DNA of 11,401 nt from RECH01 sp964431105. GTDB taxonomy: Bacteria; Cyanobacteriota; Cyanobacteriia; RECH01. The translations under genes and the position numbers were made by a program. Of this stretch, positions 1 to 7,500 are shown in pieces; position 1 is the stretch's first letter; each line of letters begins with the position of its first letter. Below the pieces are notes generated by a model. It did not search any database, was not told the origin of the DNA, and worked only from the letters and a program-made list of their open reading frames with translations. The DNA lies in the NCBI GenBank assembly GCA_964431105.1, contig CAYSIR010000129.1, forward strand, positions 1-11,401. Direction: 5' to 3'.

Positions 1-968
1 TCCTTCTCACAACAACCATTCTCACTTCACAACTCATTTAGGATTGCTATAGCAGAAGAAAGTTTATCGACCCTTTATGAAATAAATTGGCGGTATAAAA
101 TCTCGGTAAAGATAGTGAAGAATTCTAGTCATTTACAGTCATAACGCGGTTTATTGGAATAGAGCCTTCACACTTTTATCCGAGTATTTTCTGAGCCACG
201 CTCGAATAGGTGTTCCGTTCAACGTGGGTGTTTCAGTAGCGTTTCAGCCTTTTCTAGGGCACAGCTCCCTCAGTCCGACGTGCATCCCCGCCAGAGCATC
301 AGCCAGTCCTCGATTAGATGGCGTCGCTCATTGCCATCATCTGATGCTTGGTCATTGTCTCTAGTCTCCAGAGCAACTCTCAGCCGTTGGCTTGTGTCAT
401 GTTTGAACCGTCTCATGCGTCTCAGGGTCTGCATCCATACCAAGGGTTGATTGTTTGCCTTGCTACTGATTTTCTAAAGTTCCAATTTGTTCCTCTGTGG
501 GCGTTGTGCCGCTCAATGTCTAGGCTGTAGCCGTGTGTGTTAACGAATAAGGCGTGACATGAAAAGATCCCCAACGCATTCGTCGGTTGCGTGCTGCTTT
601 GTCAGCGCTGTCTGCCTTGCCCTCGCTGGGATGACGGCGATCGCTCGATCTGGCGCTCTCTAGGTTGGAAGGGCCCCGCAGCTTAACCGTAATTTGTGTT
701 GGGCTATCCACTGCACTCGACTGGCGTAAGTACGGTAGATAAGTTGGAATGTTTTCACCATCGCCAAGCGATCGCTCGGTGAGGCATCTAGCAGGTCATC
801 TGCGCTCTTTCGACTCAGGAGATGCGAGAACGACTGTTTAGATGCGTTCGTTAGCGGCATCTCCCAGTACATTTTGGCAGAAATGCTCGTTACCCATCTA
901 CGGGGGCGCTCCTGAATGCCTTGGCGATGCGGAATAGTGGCGATCGCAGGGAACCTAGACCCACTCAG

Positions 969-986
969 CTCAGTATTGATACTGAG
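969..986. repeat. Perfect 7-bp inverted repeat with 4-nt loop
   Basis: CTCAGTA and TACTGAG pair perfectly round the loop TTGA. The stem is only partly GC and no T-run follows on either strand, so it is a poor intrinsic terminator. It could be a small hairpin or a protein-binding dyad; no function can be assigned from the sequence. Confidence 0.4.
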
Positions 987-1502
987 AATTTATCCGGTTG
1001 GGCGTAACCTTAACTACAACTGGTTAGCAATAGGTGCGATCGGACTGCCGATGGACAATAGCCAAGTGCGCGCTAGTTTTGCGATCCTCGCCAAACTTCA
1101 CCCTCAAAGCGATTGCACAGTCGTCTGCATTGCTAGGTTCAAACCTCGTCTCAAAAATGAGTCCTCCGAGTGACAGCCAAAACGATTGTGAGGCAAAAAG
1201 TCTAACGACGTTATGAATGGCATTTGGGGAACTGGGGGAGAAGGAGCAGATACAAAAGCAGGATGTTCCCGAATAGTCGTTGGGGGGTATAGATTTTTTC
1301 AGGTGTATTTTTACAGATTGCTTAATTTTATCGACCGTCTTACTTTCCCATTGCATTGTTGTTAATGCCTTAAAAAACAGGATGACATTAACAGTTTGCA
1401 GTCCTGTGCGACAGGGTGTTGAAGCTGATTTAGCGATCTAATGAACTTCAGGCAGATACACCCGTGGCTTGAGTTTTCTGAATTGTCGTGGCTAACTAAT
1501 CT

Positions 1503-1508
1503 AGAGGA
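1503..1508 (+). promoter_or_regulatory. Ribosome binding site of the giant exoprotein gene
   Basis: AGAGGA lies 8 nt before the ATG at 1517, a normal Shine-Dalgarno distance. It supports this start, which puts the LTD domain motif (VINEF) only about 13 residues from the N-terminus and leaves no room for a signal peptide. Confidence 0.7.
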
Positions 1509-1516
1509 ATCTGCTC

Positions 1517-4500
1517 ATGGTTTTTACCAACAGCGTGCTGCGTGGCGGTATCGTCATCAACGAGTTTTTGGTTGACCCAAATAGTTTCATTGACAAGGTT
1601 GATACTGACAATAATGGCGTGGCGGCTGAGACCGATGAGTTTATTGAACTAAAAAACCTTTCGTCGCAGCCCATTGACATCAGCGGACTAGAGCTGTGGG
1701 ATGCTGACGCTGGCAACTGGTTCACTATTCCAAACGGTTCCGTTCTACAACCCGGGCAGTATGCCGTCATTATCACGGGCGTTCAAGCAGGTGGAACGCT
1801 GCCTACATTTGATGGCGATAACCTGGTCTTTGATGCCGGGCTGAGTGCAGGTATTTTAGATGATATTGGCGACAATATTGTTTTATATGATCCGGATGCC
1901 GATCGCTACGTTCAGCTTCGTTATGACAGTGATCCATTTGACAATCCTACCAACTACACTGGTTTTTCTCCTACTGCAACTCGCGTGGGTTTGGCGGCTG
2001 ACTGGGGTTCTGCTAGGAGCGGTACATCGCTGGTTCGTAGTCCCGACGGTACGGACGTTATTGCAAATCAAAATGATCTGGTGTTTGGGCAGAATGCATC
2101 TCCTGGACGCCCAAACCGAACCTTTGTGGTGACGACAGCCAACGATTCAGGTGCAGGTTCTCTACGAGAGGCGATTACCTTAGCCAATAATGCGGGCGGA
2201 GGTGCGATCGCATTTAACATACCTGGGGCAGGGCCGCACACGATTGAACTGCTAACTGACTTACCCGAAATTACCGAAACCGTTACCATCGACGGCTACA
2301 CACAGCCCGGCTCTTCCCGCAATACCCAAGCTATCGGCAGCAATGCGGTGCTAAACATCATCCTGAAAGGGCAGGGAGTCGATGGGGGAGTGCGCGGGCT
2401 GCGGTTCAACCGGGTAGATGATACAACGAACGCGACGGGGAGTGTCGTTGAGGGCTTAGTCTTTCAAGGCTTTACTCATGCGATCGAAATTAACCGAGTG
2501 TTCATGACCGCTCGCGGTAATTTCATCGGCACTGATGCGAGCGGGTTAGGAACCACTGCCGCCACTCAGAATAATCAAGGCATTCGGATCACTAATGCTA
2601 GCGCTGTCGGGCAAGTTAACCAAATCGGCGGCACAACTCTCGCCAGCCGCAACATCATTATCAGCAATGACTTAAATCTTTATAGCCTGAGTTCTAATAA
2701 CTTAGTGATTCAGGGCAACTATATGGGGGTGACTGCTGGTGATGTAGATATTCAAAGTGCCAGCGGGATGTTGCTGATCAATTCCCAAAATGCCACGATT
2801 GGCGGCAGCCAAGCCAATGCAGGCAATGTTATTAGTGGTGAATTTACCGCCGTTATTCTCTTTGACTCATCCAATGCGATCGTTCAGGGCAATCGCATTC
2901 AAAATGTACGCAGAGGAATTGAGATCATTACCAACGCTGCTAATAATCAAATTGGCGGCATTAATCCTGGCGAGGGCAACACCATCATCGGCAATTCGAT
3001 CGCCGGTATACAGGTTGACGATAGCAGCACTCAAAATATAATTCGCGGTAACTCCATTCTGGATAATACGGGGTTAGGAATTGATTTGAATGCAGATGAG
3101 GTGATCAACCCAAATGATGCCCTAGATGCGGATATTGGAGCGAATAATTTACAGAACTTTCCTGTTCTAACCGGAGCAGATGGCGTAGACATCGCAGGCA
3201 CACTGAATAGCAGTGCGTCTGGTGCGTTTACGATTGATTTTTATGCCAACCAAGCGAACACTGCTGGGCAGGGGGAACTTTATCTAGGATCACGAACGAT
3301 AGCAACCGATGGTAGTGGCGCTGTTGCTTTTACGTTCAACTCGCCTTCAATCTTTAATTATCCGTTCATCACGGCAACGGCAACGGATGCATTTGGAAAT
3401 ACATCGGAGTTTTCGGCAACTCGGCGGCGGGTTGAGACGGTTCGGATAACGGCGATCGCCCCTAATGCCGATGAAAATGCGCCAACAAACGGAACGTATC
3501 GCATTGAGCGCGACGATGCCGCCAATGGTCGTACCATTACGATAGATCTATCCGGCGAGGCAAGGCTGGGGAATGATTTTATCCTATCTGCCAGCGCTGG
3601 CACATTGACGGTGATCAACCCCGTTCAAGTCAGTTTGGATATACCGGTCGGGGTAGATACGGTAGACATTAATTTACAACCGATTGACGATAGTTTTGCG
3701 GAAGCGGATGAGACAGCCGTTCTTAGCTTAGCTCCGAGCTTAGACTATGGCATCGATCGCACAAACAGCACGGCTGCGGTCACGATTGGCTTCAATGATT
3801 TTGGGGTGGTGGATACCGCTAATGATGGCCAGGGCACGCTGCGCCAGGCGATTCTAAATGCGATCGCAGCAGGCGGCGGCACCATCACCTTCGATATTCC
3901 GGGAACCGGCCCTCAGACCATTACCCTAACTGAAGCGCTGCCCGAAATTACGGTTCCGATCACCATTAACGGCTATAGCCAAACGGGGGCAAGCGCGAAT
4001 ACCCAGGCGGTCGGAAATGATGCAGGGTTGCCGATCGTGCTGAATGGGAATGGCTTAGCGGTGGATGGTATATCGTTGGGTGCTGGTTCCGATGGCAGCA
4101 CCATTCAAGGGTTGCAAATCACCAACTTTGATGGCAGTGGCTTGGCAATTTTGAGCGATAACAATGCGATCGCCGGGAACTGGATTGTTGGGAATACCAA
4201 TGGCGTTCGGGTAGATGGTAGCACCGGCAACACCATCGGCGGCAGTGCGGTGGGCGATCGCAACCAGATAGCGGGCAATGCTCAGGCGGGGGTGTCCGTT
4301 GTTAATGGTGCGACGGGTACCACAATTCTTGGTAACTACATTGGCACAACTCCGGCTGGCAATCTGGCTCAGGGCAATGACATTGGGATTGCGATCGCCG
4401 ATAGCAGCAACAATGTGATCGGCGGCAATACGGCCGGTAGCGGCAACGTGGTGTCGGGCAATACGGGCGCAGGAATTACGGTATCTGGAGCTAGCACGGG

Positions 4501-7500
4501 AAATCAAATTCTCGGAAATGCGATCGGGACCGATGCAACGGGCGCTGGCCGCCTAGGCAATGGCGGCGATGGCATTGTGCTGGATGCAGATGGCAATACG
4601 GTCGGCGGCATTGGAGCAACAGACGGCAACCTAATTGCCTTTAATGGCGAAGCTGGCATTCAGGTGAATCCTGGCGCAGCAGGCAATGCACTGCAAGGCA
4701 ATGCCATCACTGAGAATGCGGATTTGGGCATTGACATTGGTGGGGATGGCGCAACGGCTAATGATGTCCCGGATGTAGATGGCGTACAAAATTTCCCGGT
4801 GCTGACGTTTGCGGAATTGGTAGGGGGGCGGGTCATAGTCGGTGGGACAATGACCAGCACGCCAGACACCAGCTTTCGCCTTGGGTTGTTTAGGAATGTG
4901 CTGGCTGACGGTGAGGGACGAGTGCCGCTTGGGTTTGTCGAAGTAACGACGGATGCAGCGGGTTTGGCAACGTTTACCACTGCGTCATTGGCGATGGGAA
5001 CGCTGGGGGAATTTGTAACGGCAACGGCGACGAACCTGGCTACGTCGGAGACATCTGAATTTTCAGGCAGCGTTGAAATTCGCCAGCCCCAACTATCGCT
5101 GAACCCGGTGGCAGTCACGCTGACTGAGGGAACTGGGACTGATCCACTGGCGCTGTACACGGTCAATCTATCGCAGCAGAGCAGCCAAGCAATTACCGCA
5201 GATTTCAGCACAGCGGGCATTGAAGCGATCGCCGGTGATGATTTTGTGCTGAATAATGGCGTGCTGACGTTAGCCCCTGGAGAAACGATCGCGACTCTCA
5301 CAGTCACAGTGATTGGTGATGCCCTGAATGAAGCAGCCGAATCGTTCCAAGTCAGCTTGGATGCGGCAAATAATGCGGCATTGGGCGATCGCATCGGCAC
5401 CGGCATCATTTTGGATGATGACCTACCGCCCACCGTTTCTATTCAGTCCAATACGGTGGTCGAAGACAGCGGGCAGATGGTGTTTACCATTGCTTTGGAT
5501 GCAGAATCGGGGCAAGTGGTGACGGTAGACTACCAAACCAATCCGGGTAGCGCGATCGCCCCCGATGACTTTACCGCCATTCCTCCCACAACGTTAACCT
5601 TCCGTCCTGGCGATTTAGAGCAACAGGTGACGGTGGCAGTGGTGGCAGACAATCTGGATGAAGCAGATACCGAACAGTTCACCGTTACGCTCAGCGATGT
5701 TAGGAATGCGAACTTGGGCGATAGTGTGGGCGTGGGGACAATTCTGGATGATGACCTGCTACCGAATGTCGCCATTAGTGATGCGGTGGGCAGCGAATTT
5801 GCGGGGGAAGCCGTCTTTACGGTGACTTTGGATGCACCATCTAGCAAACCCATCACGGTGGGATACCGCACGGTCAGCGAAAATGCGATCGCGCCTGATG
5901 ACTTTACGGCGATCGCGGCGGACACCCTGACCTTTAGCCCCGGAGAGACTCAGCAGTTCATTACCGTCGCCATTGCTAACGACAGCCTGCACGAGTCGGA
6001 TAGTGAGTCGTTTCGGGTGGAATTGACCAGCCCCGGCAATGTAACGCTGGGCGACAGTGTGGGCATCGGCACAATAATTGACAATGATGTGCCCCCCTTA
6101 ATCGCCATTAGCGATGCCACGGTTAGTGAAGCGGCAGGGCAGGCTGTGTTCAGCGTTAACCTGAATACCCCATCGGGGCAAACGGTAACGGTAGATGTGC
6201 AGACGCATTCGGGCAGCGCGATCGCCCCTGATGATTTTATTGCCATTCCGACAACAACCCTCACAATTGCCGCTGGCGAAACGATGCAGTTGGTGACGGT
6301 GGATATCGTGGATGATGCGATCGATGAACCAGACGCTGAATCCTTTGAGGTGCAACTGAGCAATGGCATCAACATGACGATTACCGACAGCGTCGGCATC
6401 GGCACCATTCTCGATAATGATCTGCCGCCAGTGCTGAATATTGTTGATGCCACGGTGAATGAAGCCGATGGCGCTGCGGTATTTAGCTTGGTGCTAGATG
6501 AGGCATCGGGTAAAACAGTGACGGTGGATGTGCAGACCAGACCGGGCAGCGCGATCGCCCCTGATGACTTTACAGCCCTGTCTCCCTCTACCCTTACCTT
6601 TGCCGCTGGCGACACCCTCCAGTTGCTCACCGTTGCGGTGATGGACGATGCCCTAAATGAGCTAAACGAACAATTCACCGTTGAACTGCGCAATGCGCTA
6701 AATGCCAGCATTGGCGACAGCATTGCGACAGGCGAGATACAAGATAATGATGCTGCCCCAACCGTGAACATTAGCGATGCCGCTGGTTCGGAAGCCGCTG
6801 GAGTTGCCATTTTCACGGTGTCATTGGATGCGCCATCCGGTCAACCCATCCGCGTGGACTACCGCACCCTCAATGGAACGGCGATCGCTGCTGAAGACTT
6901 TGTAGGCGTTGCGGGAACGTCGCTAACCTTTGCCCCTGGAGAGACGCAGCAATTAGTAACCATTGACATCATCAACGACCGTCTCAACGAAGCCGACAGC
7001 GAAACCTTCCAGGTGCAACTGAGTAATGAGCAAAACGTGACCCTGGGCACTGCGATCGGCAATGGCACCATCGCAGATAATGATGCGCTTCCTATCATTG
7101 CGGTCAACAATCCGTCTGCACCTGAAGCATCTGGGGAAGGCGATGGGGTGCTGCCGTTCAGCATTGTGCTATCAGACCCATCTGGACGACGGGTAACAGT
7201 GGACTATCAAGTGGGTGGCGGTAGCGCGATCGCCGGTGAAGATTATGTGGCGATGCCAGCCGGAACGCTAACCTTCTTGCCGGGGCAAACGGCGCAGCAG
7301 TTAGATGTCAATCTCATCAATGATCGCCGCAACGAACCCGACGAAACGGTGCAGCTTACCTTGAGTAATGGCACCAATGCCATTTTGGATAGCACAGTGG
7401 CCACCGGCACCATTTTGGACGATGATGATAGCCCAGTGCTGACTGTCAGCAATGTGTCGGTTTCGGAAGGCAGTCCCGCCGTGTTTAGCGTTAACCTGAG

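Larger units (their letters stand above)
1..1516. other. Long region without a convincing gene, upstream of the giant exoprotein gene
   Basis: No reading frame here resembles a protein I recognise, and no tRNA or rRNA is visible. The first 180 bases are AT-rich; the rest has host-like composition with HIP1 octamers, for example at 637-644 and 768-775, so it does not look foreign. The longest open stretch is on the - strand from about 983 down to 660 (roughly 108 codons, first ATG at 872). It has no Shine-Dalgarno sequence before that ATG and overlaps an equally long open frame on the + strand, so I do not call it. Small inverted repeats occur at 969-986 and at 1403-1415 (CCTGT/ACAGG, 3-nt loop). 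The promoter of the giant gene should lie in the last few hundred bases, but I find no well-matched -35/-10 pair. The region could be a long regulatory leader, decayed genes, or both. Confidence 0.6.

Noticed and set aside
660..983. - strand open stretch with ATG at 872 as a possible gene
   Set aside because: No Shine-Dalgarno sequence, no family recognised, and the opposite strand is equally open over part of it. Kept only as an observation.
1131..1150. tRNA T-arm-like GGTTCAAACC
   Set aside because: No acceptor, D or anticodon arm can be built around it, so it is a chance match.
1024..1356. 110-codon - strand open frame
   Set aside because: Irregular composition, no ribosome binding site, no recognised motif, and overlap with another open frame on the + strand.
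1471..1500. TTGAGT followed 17 bp later by CTAACT as a promoter for the giant gene
   Set aside because: The -10 element matches the consensus at only two of six positions.
4660..5433. Long - strand open frame (257 codons) opposite the giant gene
   Set aside because: It is a shadow of repetitive, strongly codon-biased coding sequence; its product is low-complexity Ser/Ala/Val-rich and has no ribosome binding site.
5950..6816. Long - strand open frame (288 codons) opposite the Calx-beta array
   Set aside because: Its own sequence repeats with the 333-bp period of the array, showing that it is only the antisense of the repeats.
5225..7233. Regularly spaced identical octamers as a CRISPR or integron-like array
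   Set aside because: They lie in frame inside Calx-beta coding repeats, the spacing is the domain length, and the octamer is the common HIP1 site.
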